A stretch of DNA of 64,000 nt from Algoriphagus sp. AGSA1. Lineage in GTDB: Bacteria > Bacteroidota > Bacteroidia > Cytophagales > Cyclobacteriaceae. Made by a program: the position numbers and the translations under genes. Numbering within the stretch: position 1 is the first letter of the stretch; each line of letters starts with the position of its first letter. The stretch lies in NCBI RefSeq assembly GCF_021390545.1, contig NZ_JAJUWR010000002.1:62001-126000 (forward strand). The letters are read 5' to 3'. Under the pieces are notes generated by a model. That model saw only the letters and a program-made list of their open reading frames with translations, made no database searches and was not told the DNA's origin. Shown piece by piece: positions 53,231 through 62,553 of this stretch.

Positions 53231-54649
53231 ATGAATAACCTGTTTAGATTACTGGCATTAACGCCATTTGTTTCTCTGACTCTTTTCTCTTGCGGAGAAG
53301 ATGAAGAGACAGAACCTATCAATTTATCTCTATCTAAAGAAATTCTGAATTTTGATGCTGAAGGAGGAACGCAGACTTTTACTATTACCAGCAATTCTTC
53401 TTGGATTATTGAAAATGCAGCTTTATATGCGGATGTGACTCCTTTATCAGGATCTGGTAATAGTCAAGTGACTGTGAATGTGGAGTCAAATGATGAAGAG
53501 ATTTCAAGAACTTTTTACGTAGAAGTTAGGGCTGGAACTATTCAGAGGGATGTGGCAGTGGTACAGAAGGTAGCGGAGCCAAGTTATCCAGATTATTATA
53601 TCCCTGCAGATAACACAGGTATGCGGGATATACCAAATCTGGAATTGGCGAAGGAGATGGGGTATGGATGGAACCTTGGCAATAGTCTGGAAGCAATCGG
53701 GGGAGAGACGGCCTGGGGTAACCCTAAAACTACAGAAACATTGATAGATGCCGTGAAAGCTGCTGGGTTTAATGCTGTCCGTATTCCGGTGGCCTGGAGC
53801 AAGTTTTCCGATCCTTCTACATTTGAGATTGATGCAGCCTGGATGGCTAGGGTCACAGAGGTGGTAGATTATGTGATAGAAAATGGCATGTATGCATTGA
53901 TCAACATTCACTGGGATGAAGGCTGGATGCAGCCGACTTTTGCGCAGCAGGACTATGTGAATGATAGACTGGAAAAAATGTGGGTGCAGATTGCTTTGAA
54001 CTTCCGGGATTATGAAGACCATTTACTTTTTGCCGGGACTAATGAAGTCATGGTAGATGGGGACTACTCCACTCCCATACCTGAATACTACCAGGTGCAG
54101 AACTCGTTCAACCAAACCTTTGTAGATGCAGTGAGGTCTACAGGTGGGAGAAATAACTACAGGAATCTCGTCGTCCAGACCTTTAATACCAATATAGACC
54201 ATGGGATTAATTTTTTTGAAGTGCCTGAAGATGTGACAGCCGGCAGATTAATGGTGGAGGCTCACTATTATGATCCGTATGAATTTGCACTTCAGGAAAA
54301 TGAAAGCATCACCCAGTGGGGAGCGAATGCATCCGACCCGTCTAAAAAAGCAACCTGGGGAGATGAGTCGCATGCGGATGCACAATTTCTCAAAATGAAA
54401 TCCGCTTTTATAGACCAGGGAATCCCGGTTCTCATTGGTGAATTTGGTGCGGTAGATAAAGTAGCCGTGGAAAACCACCAATACCGCAAAGATTACCTCA
54501 CTTACCTTATCCGAAGTATGGATTCCCACGGTTTAGTCCCTTTTTATTGGGATAATGGTTTTGGTGGGCATTATGGGTTTGCACTTTTCAATAGGGAAAC
54601 CGGCGAGCAATTGTATCCCGACCTGGTGAAGGCAGTGGTGGGGAGTTGA
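53231..54649 (+). CDS. GH5 family glycoside hydrolase lipoprotein with BACON domain (cellulase-like)
   Basis: A 472-residue surface or periplasmic lipoprotein (lipobox LFSC, Cys21). Residues about 30-115 form a BACON domain (LSKEILNFDAEGGTQTFTITSNSSW), common in Bacteroidota glycan enzymes. The GH5 barrel (about 135-470) has NAVRIPVAW, NIHWDEGW with His228, TNEV with the acid/base Glu272, HYYDPY with His345, and the nucleophile Glu404 in PVLIGEFG. This arrangement matches endo-beta-glucanases, but the exact beta-glycan is not clear. It stands alone with a good terminator behind it; no SusCD or accessory enzyme is adjacent. Confidence 0.93.
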   Translation: MNNLFRLLALTPFVSLTLFSCGEDEETEPINLSLSKEILNFDAEGGTQTFTITSNSSWIIENAALYADVTPLSGSGNSQVTVNVESNDEEISRTFYVEVRAGTIQRDVAVVQKVAEPSYPDYYIPADNTGMRDIPNLELAKEMGYGWNLGNSLEAIGGETAWGNPKTTETLIDAVKAAGFNAVRIPVAWSKFSDPSTFEIDAAWMARVTEVVDYVIENGMYALINIHWDEGWMQPTFAQQDYVNDRLEKMWVQIALNFRDYEDHLLFAGTNEVMVDGDYSTPIPEYYQVQNSFNQTFVDAVRSTGGRNNYRNLVVQTFNTNIDHGINFFEVPEDVTAGRLMVEAHYYDPYEFALQENESITQWGANASDPSKKATWGDESHADAQFLKMKSAFIDQGIPVLIGEFGAVDKVAVENHQYRKDYLTYLIRSMDSHGLVPFYWDNGFGGHYGFALFNRETGEQLYPDLVKAVVGS

Positions 54650-54665
54650 TTCCTCGTTTCAATAC

Positions 54666-54707
54666 AACAAAAGCGACTGTCACAATTAGGAGAGCCGCTT
54701 TTGTTTT
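54666..54707 (+). terminator. Intrinsic terminator after the GH5 gene
   Basis: AACAAAAGCG (54666-54675) pairs perfectly with CGCTTTTGTT (54696-54705) over a 20-base loop, ending in TTTT. Confidence 0.8.
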
Positions 54708-54796
54708 ATGGGAATTGACCAGATTTATATTCTAAGCTTTTCGGTTCTTCTATGCAGCTTGGTTCCGGCTAATTTTTTACGAGAAACCAACTTGAA

Positions 54797-56029
54797 TTAG
54801 GTAGAAAAAGCTGTCTGGGATTTTTTGCTGATTGTTCCCGGGGTAAGTTGGTCCATTTTCAATACTATAAAACCGCCCAGGGCACAGGCTGCCATTCCTA
54901 ACACCATAGGAAAAGCAGAACTTGCGTGAAATAGACTTACTACGGCTGTTACTATTCCTCCTATAGCCATCCGCATACTTCCTAGCATAGCGGAAGCAGA
55001 ACCTGCATTTCTGGAAAATGGTGCCATAGAAAGTGCGGTGGTATTTGGCCCATTTAACCCATGTGCTGTCAGAAACACAAACATCAAGGCAATCAGCGCG
55101 TACACATTGAACCAGTCGAAATAGACTCCAGCCACCAGTAGCAATCCTACAGTAACTTGATAGTGTAGAGAGAAATTAATGATTTGCTGGCTGCTGAATT
55201 TGCGCAGCAAAATATGGTTCAGCTGGGTAGAACCAATCATAGCGAAGGCCAAAATTCCGAAAATCCAACCAAACTGATGCTCAGAAAGGCCGTAGAGATT
55301 CATGAAGACATCCGCCGAGCTGGCGATATAGGCAAAAGGAGCTGCGCCGGCAATACCACCCACAAGCATGTAAACCAAAAACTGTCGGTTGTCAAGGACT
55401 TTTAGGTAACCGTTCCAAACTTGCTTTGGGCGTAGGGAAATTTCCTGGTCAGGCAATGCCCCAGAAGGAAGAACTGTCACAGTGGCAATCCATATAATGG
55501 CTGTCAAGGCCGCAAGGATGATAAATACCCAGTGCCAATCGTAAGCAGCGGTTACAAATCCACCTAAGGCAGGTGCGATCATCGGAGATACCGCAATCAC
55601 CAAAACCAAAAGAGACATGGCCTGGGCGGTTTTTTCCACCGGGAAAATATCCCTAACTATTGCTTGAGCTGATACCATTCCGGCACAGCCGCCGATGGCC
55701 TGGATAAAGCGCATCAAGATCAGGTTTTCCACAGTCAGGGAAAGCGCACAACCTATGGATGCCAGAATGTAAATCGCCAATCCTGCATAAAGCGGTTTTT
55801 TTCTTCCATAGCGATCCAGTAATGGGCCATAAAATAATTGACCAATTGCGATTCCTACTAAATAAGCGGTGAGCGAAAGTTGAATATTCGAAATAGGCGT
55901 ATTCAGTGTCTGCGCCATCTCCGGAAAGCCGGGCAGATACATGTCAATGGAAAAGGGAGAGATTGTACACAAGGCACCTAGTACCAGCACGATCTTAAAG
56001 TATTCTGTTTTGCTGTATTTCTTTGCCAT
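54797..56029 (-). CDS. Bcr/CflA family multidrug efflux MFS transporter
   Basis: A 410-residue 12-helix proton antiporter of the DHA1 subfamily. The motif FSIDMYLPGFPEMAQTL at the first helix and GQLFYGPLLDRYGRKKPLYAGL after helix 2 (motif A) are characteristic of Bcr/CflA proteins, which export bicyclomycin, chloramphenicol or similar compounds in other bacteria. Helix 5 has SPMIAPALGG (motif C of exporters). It lies alone, 228 bases from the next gene. Actual substrates are unknown. Confidence 0.92.
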   Translation of the reverse strand: MAKKYSKTEYFKIVLVLGALCTISPFSIDMYLPGFPEMAQTLNTPISNIQLSLTAYLVGIAIGQLFYGPLLDRYGRKKPLYAGLAIYILASIGCALSLTVENLILMRFIQAIGGCAGMVSAQAIVRDIFPVEKTAQAMSLLVLVIAVSPMIAPALGGFVTAAYDWHWVFIILAALTAIIWIATVTVLPSGALPDQEISLRPKQVWNGYLKVLDNRQFLVYMLVGGIAGAAPFAYIASSADVFMNLYGLSEHQFGWIFGILAFAMIGSTQLNHILLRKFSSQQIINFSLHYQVTVGLLLVAGVYFDWFNVYALIALMFVFLTAHGLNGPNTTALSMAPFSRNAGSASAMLGSMRMAIGGIVTAVVSLFHASSAFPMVLGMAACALGGFIVLKMDQLTPGTISKKSQTAFST

Positions 56030-56257
56030 TTCTAATTCTAAAAATTGATAGACTCACACTTTATTGGAAATTATTTGTAGTAAACAGCTCTAATTCTTAA
56101 TGAGTTCGTAAAATTCAGCTTATTTTTTGCCAAAATATTAGAAGAGGGATTAGTGTTTTGAAGAATTGTTAAAAGGGTGAAATTGTCAACGAGCAGCAGT
56201 GTTCCGCTGAAAAGATATTTTGAGTTTTGGGAAAGATGCAGAATAAAAAGAATTGTC

Positions 56258-57391
56258 TTAAAACTCAATTTCATCAATACTTCTCAGTTGCACATGCTTT
56301 TTCATCTTTTTCTGGATGACTTTGAAATGATGCAGATCCTCCTCAGCAATCAGGGAAATAGCCTCTCCTGATGCTCCAGCCCGGCCGGTCCTTCCGATTC
56401 TATGGACGTAATCTTTTGGTGATCTGGGCAATTCGTAATTGATTACCAACGGAAGAAATTTGATATCAATTCCTCTTGCTGCCAGATCTGTAGCCACCAA
56501 TACCCTTGATTTCCCGGTTTTGAACCGGTGCAGGGCTTCTGTTCTGGCTCCTTGACTTTTATCTCCGTGAAATGCGAGAGCGTCTATACCGTTCTTGTTG
56601 AGCTTGGTAACGATATTGTTTGCTGCCCGGATCGATGAGGCGAAAACCAAGATCTGGGGCCAATCGCCAGAATTGATCAAATAACGTAGAAAAGGGCCCT
56701 TTTGCTCCATGGGGACACGATAGGCATATTGTTCGATCAGATCGGGAGAAATGGTGTCAGGTTCAGCGGAAATGCGGACTGGATCCTGTAACAAATCATT
56801 TATCAACGTCTCCACAGATTCTTCGCTTGTTGCGGAAAAAAGTATGTTTTGGCGTTTTTGGGGTAGTTTTTCGAGGATCTGATCCACTTCTTCTTTGAAT
56901 CCCATATTCAATACCTTATCCGCTTCGTCCAGTACCAGCACTTCTACCTGGTTAAGGTTAAGCGCATTTTTTGACATCAGATCCAGCAAGCGTCCAGGGG
57001 TAGCTACTAAAATATCGGTGCCATAGATTTTCATCATCTGCGGGTTGATGGAAACCCCTCCATAAACGGCTAGGGCTTTGACAGGTCTGGTCAGGAACCT
57101 TGCGAAATTCTCTGTCACCTCAGCTACTTGGCTGGCTAGTTCCCGGGTTGGCACCAGTACTAACACAGGAATCATTCTGCCTTTATTGGCAGGCTTTTCC
57201 TGTAATCTTTGAAGAATAGGAAGAATGTAAGAAGCTGTTTTTCCAGAGCCGGTAGGGGCAATTCCCAACACGTCTTTTTTTTCCAAAACAGCCGGAATAG
57301 CCTTTATCTGTATAGGATATGGACTTTCGTATTTTGCCTTGGTTATGGCATCAAGGATCTGACTGTAAAGACCTAACTCTGAAAAGTTCAT
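56258..57391 (-). CDS. DEAD-box RNA helicase (RhlE/DbpA-like)
   Basis: A 377-residue ATP-dependent RNA helicase with all core motifs: the Q-motif region ESPYPIQIKAIP, motif I APTGSGKT, Ia PTRELASQV, Ib TPGRLLDL, II DEAD in VLDEADKVL, III SAT, IV-V ATDLAARGIDI and VI HRIGRTGRAG. There is almost no C-terminal extension, so it resembles minimal RhlE-type proteins that remodel ribosomal or messenger RNA. A TAACTTTG promoter element lies 17-24 bases upstream. Confidence 0.95.
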   Translation of the reverse strand: MNFSELGLYSQILDAITKAKYESPYPIQIKAIPAVLEKKDVLGIAPTGSGKTASYILPILQRLQEKPANKGRMIPVLVLVPTRELASQVAEVTENFARFLTRPVKALAVYGGVSINPQMMKIYGTDILVATPGRLLDLMSKNALNLNQVEVLVLDEADKVLNMGFKEEVDQILEKLPQKRQNILFSATSEESVETLINDLLQDPVRISAEPDTISPDLIEQYAYRVPMEQKGPFLRYLINSGDWPQILVFASSIRAANNIVTKLNKNGIDALAFHGDKSQGARTEALHRFKTGKSRVLVATDLAARGIDIKFLPLVINYELPRSPKDYVHRIGRTGRAGASGEAISLIAEEDLHHFKVIQKKMKKHVQLRSIDEIEF

Positions 57392-57407
57392 GTGCGTTTA
57401 TTTTCGG

Positions 57408-57415
57408 CAAAGTTA
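57408..57415 (-). promoter_or_regulatory. Possible promoter -7 element for the helicase gene
   Basis: TAACTTTG (minus strand) matches TAnnTTTG and is 17 bases from the ATG at 57391. No matching upstream TTTG. Confidence 0.35.
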
Positions 57416-57429
57416 AGGCAAGGAATTTA

Positions 57430-57858
57430 CTATTGTACTTTTTTGGTAATTTCCATTCCCGGAGTGCCCGCATAGAAGACAATTATTTCAGCGTCTTCCT
57501 CTCCATTGTTTCGCCCCAAGTGCTTTTTATTTACTACCTCTATGATAGGGTCGCCTGCTTGCAGAACTAGTTCTTTTCCATCTTCGTCGATTACTAGCAG
57601 TTCTCCTTTGAGGAGAACACCAGCATTGATTACAGGATGATAATGTAGCGGTAGGTCAGAATGTGCAGGGATAGTGATTTTTAAAATTGAAATCTGAGGT
57701 TTTGACCGAGGATAATTTGGTAAAGAGTCACCGTTCCAAGATACCTGTGACTCGATCAAGGTGATGGATAGGGCAGCTTCTTTTGTCATGAGCTCACTTT
57801 TATGAGCAAAAAAAGCAGTAAGTATAGTCAAAGCGGTAATCAAACAGTTTTTAATCAT
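57430..57858 (-). CDS. Secreted cupin domain protein
   Basis: A 142-residue protein with an N-terminal hydrophobic stretch (about 3-18) that should act as a signal peptide. The cupin fold is visible as LPLHYHPVINAGVLLKGELLVIDEDGKELVLQAGDPIIEV, with the HxH metal pair of motif 1, and a second motif around NKKHLGRNNG. The glutamate ligand of motif 1 is replaced by asparagine. The substrate is not known. It lies 38 bases before the helicase gene on the same strand. Confidence 0.8.
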   Translation of the reverse strand: MIKNCLITALTILTAFFAHKSELMTKEAALSITLIESQVSWNGDSLPNYPRSKPQISILKITIPAHSDLPLHYHPVINAGVLLKGELLVIDEDGKELVLQAGDPIIEVVNKKHLGRNNGEEDAEIIVFYAGTPGMEITKKVQ

Positions 57859-57944
57859 GATTTTGATAGTTAGGGGGAGAATCCGACGTATTTAATACTG
57901 GGTTTGTGGATAGAGATCTAAGATACAAACTGTTACTTACCGTT

Positions 57945-57985
57945 GTTGTAAAACTAGTTTGTGAAGCAACATAATATGTTACAAC
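57945..57985. promoter_or_regulatory. Inverted repeat in the divergent gap before the dehydrogenase cluster
   Basis: GTTGTAA (57945-57951) and TTACAAC (57979-57985) form a perfect 7-base inverted repeat with a 27-base spacer, in the 209-base gap between the divergent cupin and dehydrogenase genes. An operator is possible; chance is not excluded. Confidence 0.28.
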
Positions 57986-58067
57986 TTGTACGAATGATTT
58001 GGCATATTGTAAATATTCGAAATCCTAGGCTAGATTAACTGATAACCCCAAAATTCCATATTAGAAA

Positions 58068-60611
58068 ATGCACTTATTACGCATAGTGTCCTGCTTTTTT
58101 ATTGGATTGATCTTTTTTTCATGTACGAATACAGTAGTTTATGACCCTTCCAATCCCTCTCCTGCAAGAACTGCGGAAGAAGAACTGGAGACTTTCCAGC
58201 TTGAACCCGGGTTCAAAATCCAACTGGTTGCCTCAGAGCCTATGGTTCAGGATCCGGTTTTCATCACTTTTGATGAGGATGGCAGACTTTGGGTTATAGA
58301 AATGCGGGGATTTATGACCGACACATTAGGGTCTGAGGAGGATAAGCCTATTGGTAGGATATCAGTTTTGGAAGATGAAGATGGAGACGGTGTAATGGAC
58401 AAGAGCACAGTTTACCTGGATAGTCTGGTTATGCCGAGAGCCTTGGGTTTTTTCGCTGATGGTGTGTTGGTGTCTGAGAATTCAGCACTCTGGGTGACAA
58501 AGGATTTGGATGGGGATCTGAAGGCTGACTCTAAGACCTTGTTGGATCCCACGTATGCTTCCTCAGGAAACCCTGAGCATTCGGATAATGGTTTGCTTAG
58601 GAATGTGGACAATTGGTACTACAATGCCAAGTCAAGATTGAGGTATAAATACCAAAAAGGGGAGTGGATCAGGGATTCTACAGAATTTCGTGGTCAGTGG
58701 GGGATCAGTCAAGATGATATAGGGAGATTGTATTACAATTACAACTGGTCACAGCTTCATGCAGATATGGTGCCTCCAAATTACTTTTCCCGTAATCCAA
58801 ATCATAATCCATCCACTGGTATAGATCACGGAGTTACCTTGGATAGATCGGTCTATCCCATCAGGGAGACCCCGGCTGTGAACAGGGGATATATTCCTGG
58901 TGTGTTGAGCGAAAACCAACGCTTAATGGAGTTTACCGCAGCCTGTTCCCCTTGGATTTATAGGGCTACTTTGTTTCCTGAAGAGTTTTATGGAAATGCG
59001 TTCATAGCTGAGCCTGCTGGCAATTTAGTCAAGCGGAATGTGCTGACGCAAATCGGAGCCAAGGTAGAAGGCAAAGATCCGAGTCCGGGAAGAGAGTTTT
59101 TAGCGTCAACGGATGAGCGGTTTAGACCTGTGGATTTCACAACTGGGCCGGACGGAGCATTGTACATAGCTGATATGTACAGGGGGTTGATTCAGCATGG
59201 GGAGTATTTGACCCCTTACCTGACAGAACAGACAGTAGGGCGAGGACTGGATATGCCCGTGCATTTGGGGAGGATATGGAAAATCGTTCCTGATGATGAA
59301 TCATCCCGACCAAAGGTTAAGCTTTCCCGGGCAAGTGCCTCGGAATTGATCCAATACCTTTCTGATGAGGATGGGTGGTATAGGGATATGGCTCAGCGTA
59401 TATTGATTGAGCAGGAAAATCCCTTGGTAAAAGATGAGTTGGTAAACTTAGCTATGGATACCCAAGCAGGAGAATTGGGACGCTTTCATGCTCTTTGGAC
59501 TCTGGAGGGTTTAGATCTTCTGGATGAACATGTTCTTTTCCAACTTCTCGAAAAGGAACAAGGCTTGTTGCAAAACACCGCATTGAGATTACTCGAACCC
59601 TTTGCCTTGGAATCTTCGAAATCAAGGTCAAAATTGGCTTCACTGATGCGTACTCTTTCCATGAATGCTTCAGAAACAGAGGCCTTACAGTTGGCCCTAA
59701 GTAGCAATGTGCTTTCCCTGCCAGAACAAGGCGAGGTCTTAGAAATCGTCCTTTCGGCTTTTGGCTCTCAAGCAATGATTCGTGATGCTATGCTGAGCAG
59801 TTTGGAGCAAAGAGAATTTAAGCTGCTTCATATCCTTTGGAACTCTTCTCAATGGGATATCCAAGATCAAACCAAAGAGATTTTTCTGGAAATGCTAACT
59901 ACTGCGGTGGTAAAGGGAGGAGCTGATGCGGAATTGAAATCCCTGATTGCTCTGGCCGACTCACCAGGCAAAGAACTGGATTGGAAACAAAAAATACTGA
60001 TTTCAGGGATGTCAATTGAGGCGGCCAATGCTGCAGGAAGGAACCCGATTTCGCTGAACTCTGAGCCTTCACTTTTTTCAAGAAAGGATCTGCCGGTGGA
60101 TGAAAGCAGGTTAGAATTGCTCAAAAGATTATTCACATGGCCGGGTTTTAAAGCTTCCGAAACGCTTGTTGCGGCAAATCAACTCGATGAAAAGGCTTTG
60201 AAACAGTTCTCCATGGGCCGCCAGAAGTTTATGGTAGGTTGTGCAGGTTGTCATGGATCCGATGGGACAGGAGCGCCACGTATGGGGCCACCCTTGGCTG
60301 GATCAGAATGGGTGACCGGAGATGAGCGGAGGCTTGCCATGATTTTATTGCATGGACTGGAGGGGCCAATAGAAGTGGCAGGGAAAATTTACGATGCCCC
60401 GGAAATATTACCTGTAATGCCTGCCCATGCCACATTGGACGATGCAAGTATTGCAGCCATTCTTACTTATATAAGAAATGAATGGGGGAATCATGCATCT
60501 CCTGTTTCTGGGCGTCTGGTCTCATCGACCAGAATGACTTCGCAAGGACGGGTGTATCCATGGAGTGCAGAAGAATTAAATAAACATATGGAAACTTTAC
60601 CTGTTCCTTAA
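58068..60611 (+). CDS. PVC-type membrane-bound dehydrogenase with cytochrome c domain
   Basis: An 847-residue lipoprotein (lipobox FFSC, Cys19). The N-terminal part (about 40-400) is a beta-propeller of the membrane-bound dehydrogenase type (FKIQLVASEPMVQDPVFITFDEDGRLWVIEMRG start, DFTTGPDGALYIADMYRG). The middle part (about 410-700) is HEAT-like helical. A single cytochrome c domain ends it, with heme attached at C725-A-G-C728-H729 and a likely methionine ligand in LPVMPAH. Such proteins are known mostly from Planctomycetes and Bacteroidota and are thought to oxidise sugars or alcohols, passing electrons to the respiratory chain. It heads a cluster with a sugar isomerase-like protein and an SDR. 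Confidence 0.88.
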   Translation: MHLLRIVSCFFIGLIFFSCTNTVVYDPSNPSPARTAEEELETFQLEPGFKIQLVASEPMVQDPVFITFDEDGRLWVIEMRGFMTDTLGSEEDKPIGRISVLEDEDGDGVMDKSTVYLDSLVMPRALGFFADGVLVSENSALWVTKDLDGDLKADSKTLLDPTYASSGNPEHSDNGLLRNVDNWYYNAKSRLRYKYQKGEWIRDSTEFRGQWGISQDDIGRLYYNYNWSQLHADMVPPNYFSRNPNHNPSTGIDHGVTLDRSVYPIRETPAVNRGYIPGVLSENQRLMEFTAACSPWIYRATLFPEEFYGNAFIAEPAGNLVKRNVLTQIGAKVEGKDPSPGREFLASTDERFRPVDFTTGPDGALYIADMYRGLIQHGEYLTPYLTEQTVGRGLDMPVHLGRIWKIVPDDESSRPKVKLSRASASELIQYLSDEDGWYRDMAQRILIEQENPLVKDELVNLAMDTQAGELGRFHALWTLEGLDLLDEHVLFQLLEKEQGLLQNTALRLLEPFALESSKSRSKLASLMRTLSMNASETEALQLALSSNVLSLPEQGEVLEIVLSAFGSQAMIRDAMLSSLEQREFKLLHILWNSSQWDIQDQTKEIFLEMLTTAVVKGGADAELKSLIALADSPGKELDWKQKILISGMSIEAANAAGRNPISLNSEPSLFSRKDLPVDESRLELLKRLFTWPGFKASETLVAANQLDEKALKQFSMGRQKFMVGCAGCHGSDGTGAPRMGPPLAGSEWVTGDERRLAMILLHGLEGPIEVAGKIYDAPEILPVMPAHATLDDASIAAILTYIRNEWGNHASPVSGRLVSSTRMTSQGRVYPWSAEELNKHMETLPVP

Positions 60612-60630
60612 ACCAAACAATCCAAGTGAT

Positions 60631-61731
60631 ATGGCTCATAAAAACTTACCTGGAATTCTAGAGGGAAAAATTGATCGAAGAGGGTTTTTAGGCTCAGCTG
60701 GTAAGGGGGCTATGGTATTGGCAATGCCTTTCCCTGTGTTGCCGGATTTTTTGAAAAACGCTTCGATGGGTATAGTAGTGCATTCCTATGCATCAAGATG
60801 GCATTCTAAAAGTGAGAGTGAAAAATTTCCCGCCTTTACGGATGCTGTCAGTCTTATGGAGCATTGTAAGTCCATTGGGGCAGGAGGGGTTCAAGTTACT
60901 GTAGCGGGGTGGAGCCAGGATTTTGGAAATAAAGTGAGAGCGAAACGTGAAGAACTGGATATGTATCTGGAAGGAAGCATAGGATTGCCACAAGACCCAG
61001 GAAATGTACCGGACTTTGAGCGAGAAGTTATCATAGCAAGAGAAGCCGGAGCTAGCATTCTCAGAACAGCATGCCTGAGCGGGCGTCGATATACCAATTT
61101 TATGTCAAAGGAGGATTTTTTAACATTTAAGAAAAAGGCCATAAAGTCCATGGAATTGGCAGAACCGATTATGCAGAAGCATAAAATGAAACTGGCAGTT
61201 GAAAATCATAAGGACTGGACAGCACAAGAACTGAAACAAATAATCCAGTCCATAGGAAGTGAGTGGGTGGGAGTGACGCTTGACTTTGGCAACAATGTGT
61301 CTTTTATGGAAAATCCTATGGAGGTCATTGAGACGTTGGCTCCTTACGCCTTTTCTACACATGTCAAGGATATGGGAGTGAAAAACTACGAAGATGGGTT
61401 TTTGCTTTCTGAAGTACCTTTAGGAGAAGGAATCGTGGATTTGAAATCTGCAGTTGCACTTTGCAAAAAGCACAATCCCAAGATCAACTTCAGTCTGGAG
61501 ATGATCACCCGGGATCCATTGGAGATTCCATGTATGAAGGATAGCTACTGGACTACTTTCGATCATCTGTCGGGATTGGATGTTTATAAAATGGATCGGA
61601 TGCTTGGAGAAAACCAATTCAAAAGAGAGCTGCCAAAAGTTACAGGACTCACTCAGGAAGAACGGCTTGCTTTTGAGGAGCAGAATATATTGGAGTGCAT
61701 AAATTACAGCCGAAAATCCCTCAAGCTTTAA
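60631..61731 (+). CDS. Tat-exported sugar phosphate isomerase/epimerase-like protein
   Basis: A 366-residue TIM-barrel protein of the xylose isomerase-like superfamily. A Tat motif (DRRGFLGSAGKG) and a short hydrophobic stretch precede the barrel, so it probably acts in the periplasm. Likely metal ligands are in AVENHKDW, TLDFGNNVSF, STHVKDMG and FSLEMITRDP. An exported member would not see phosphorylated sugars; isomerisation or epimerisation of a keto sugar formed by the upstream dehydrogenase is a reasonable guess. It starts 20 bases after the dehydrogenase gene. Confidence 0.82.
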   Translation: MAHKNLPGILEGKIDRRGFLGSAGKGAMVLAMPFPVLPDFLKNASMGIVVHSYASRWHSKSESEKFPAFTDAVSLMEHCKSIGAGGVQVTVAGWSQDFGNKVRAKREELDMYLEGSIGLPQDPGNVPDFEREVIIAREAGASILRTACLSGRRYTNFMSKEDFLTFKKKAIKSMELAEPIMQKHKMKLAVENHKDWTAQELKQIIQSIGSEWVGVTLDFGNNVSFMENPMEVIETLAPYAFSTHVKDMGVKNYEDGFLLSEVPLGEGIVDLKSAVALCKKHNPKINFSLEMITRDPLEIPCMKDSYWTTFDHLSGLDVYKMDRMLGENQFKRELPKVTGLTQEERLAFEEQNILECINYSRKSLKL

Positions 61732-61759
61732 CCCAATTAATACTTATAAAAGAACGACT

Positions 61760-62551
61760 ATGACTCAGAAAAACACCAAATTGCCCGGGATCAAACTTTT
61801 TGACTTAACAGGCAAAGCTGCCATTATCACTGGTGGATCCAAAGGACTGGGCTTGGCAATGGCCGAAGGGCTTGCTTCTGCAGGTGCCGATGTCATGCTT
61901 GTAAGTAGAAATCTGTCTGAATGCGAAGAATCTGCAAAGCGAATAGCTGATCTCTACAACGTAAAGGCTATTGCTTTTGCAGCAGATGTTGTGAAAAAAG
62001 ATCAAACGGAAGCCATGGCAAAAGCAGCTTTTGATGCTTTCGGAAGAATTGATGTGCTGATCAATAGCGCCGGAATCAACATCCGGGGAGCGATCGATGA
62101 GCTGGAATTGGAGGAATTCAGTAAAGTAATGGAGATCAATGTCACCGGAACTTGGTTAGCTTGTAAGGCCGTGACTCCATTTATGAAACAGGCCGGGAAG
62201 GGAAGTATCATTAATCTGGCAAGTACATTGGGACTGGTGGGGCTTTCCAATAGGACTCCCTATGCTTCCAGCAAAGGTGCTGTAGTCCAGATGACGCGCG
62301 CACTGGGATTAGAGTTTGCGCCTTTTAATATTACGGTAAATGCAATTTGTCCGGGGCCGTTTTTGACGGAAATGAATCTTCCGATTGCCGATACAGAGGA
62401 AGGAAAGAAATTTGTTGTTGGGGCTACAGCTTTAGGGAGATGGGGGCGACTGGAGGAAATCCAAGGCGCCGCAATCTACCTTGCTTCGGATGCCGCCACT
62501 TACATGGTAGGTTCTATGCTCACCGTCGATGGGGGATGGACGGCAAGATGA
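61760..62551 (+). CDS. SDR family NAD(P)-dependent oxidoreductase
   Basis: A 263-residue classical short-chain dehydrogenase. The cofactor loop is GGSKGLG (25-31), the NSAG motif is at 102-105, and the triad is Ser155, Tyr168 and Lys172 (YASSKG). The sequence resembles gluconate 5-dehydrogenase-type enzymes, including PGPFLTEMN and the C-terminal YMVGSMLTVDGGW. It is cytoplasmic, with no signal. It starts 29 bases after the isomerase-like gene and is presumably the cytosolic step of the same sugar or polyol route. The stop is 3 bases from the end of the convergent reductase gene. Confidence 0.92.
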   Translation: MTQKNTKLPGIKLFDLTGKAAIITGGSKGLGLAMAEGLASAGADVMLVSRNLSECEESAKRIADLYNVKAIAFAADVVKKDQTEAMAKAAFDAFGRIDVLINSAGINIRGAIDELELEEFSKVMEINVTGTWLACKAVTPFMKQAGKGSIINLASTLGLVGLSNRTPYASSKGAVVQMTRALGLEFAPFNITVNAICPGPFLTEMNLPIADTEEGKKFVVGATALGRWGRLEEIQGAAIYLASDAATYMVGSMLTVDGGWTAR

Positions 62552-62553
62552 TG

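Noticed and set aside
56071-56277. Minus-strand frame of 68 codons between the efflux gene and the helicase
   Set aside because: It overlaps the end of the helicase gene, is AT-rich and shows no domain-like pattern.
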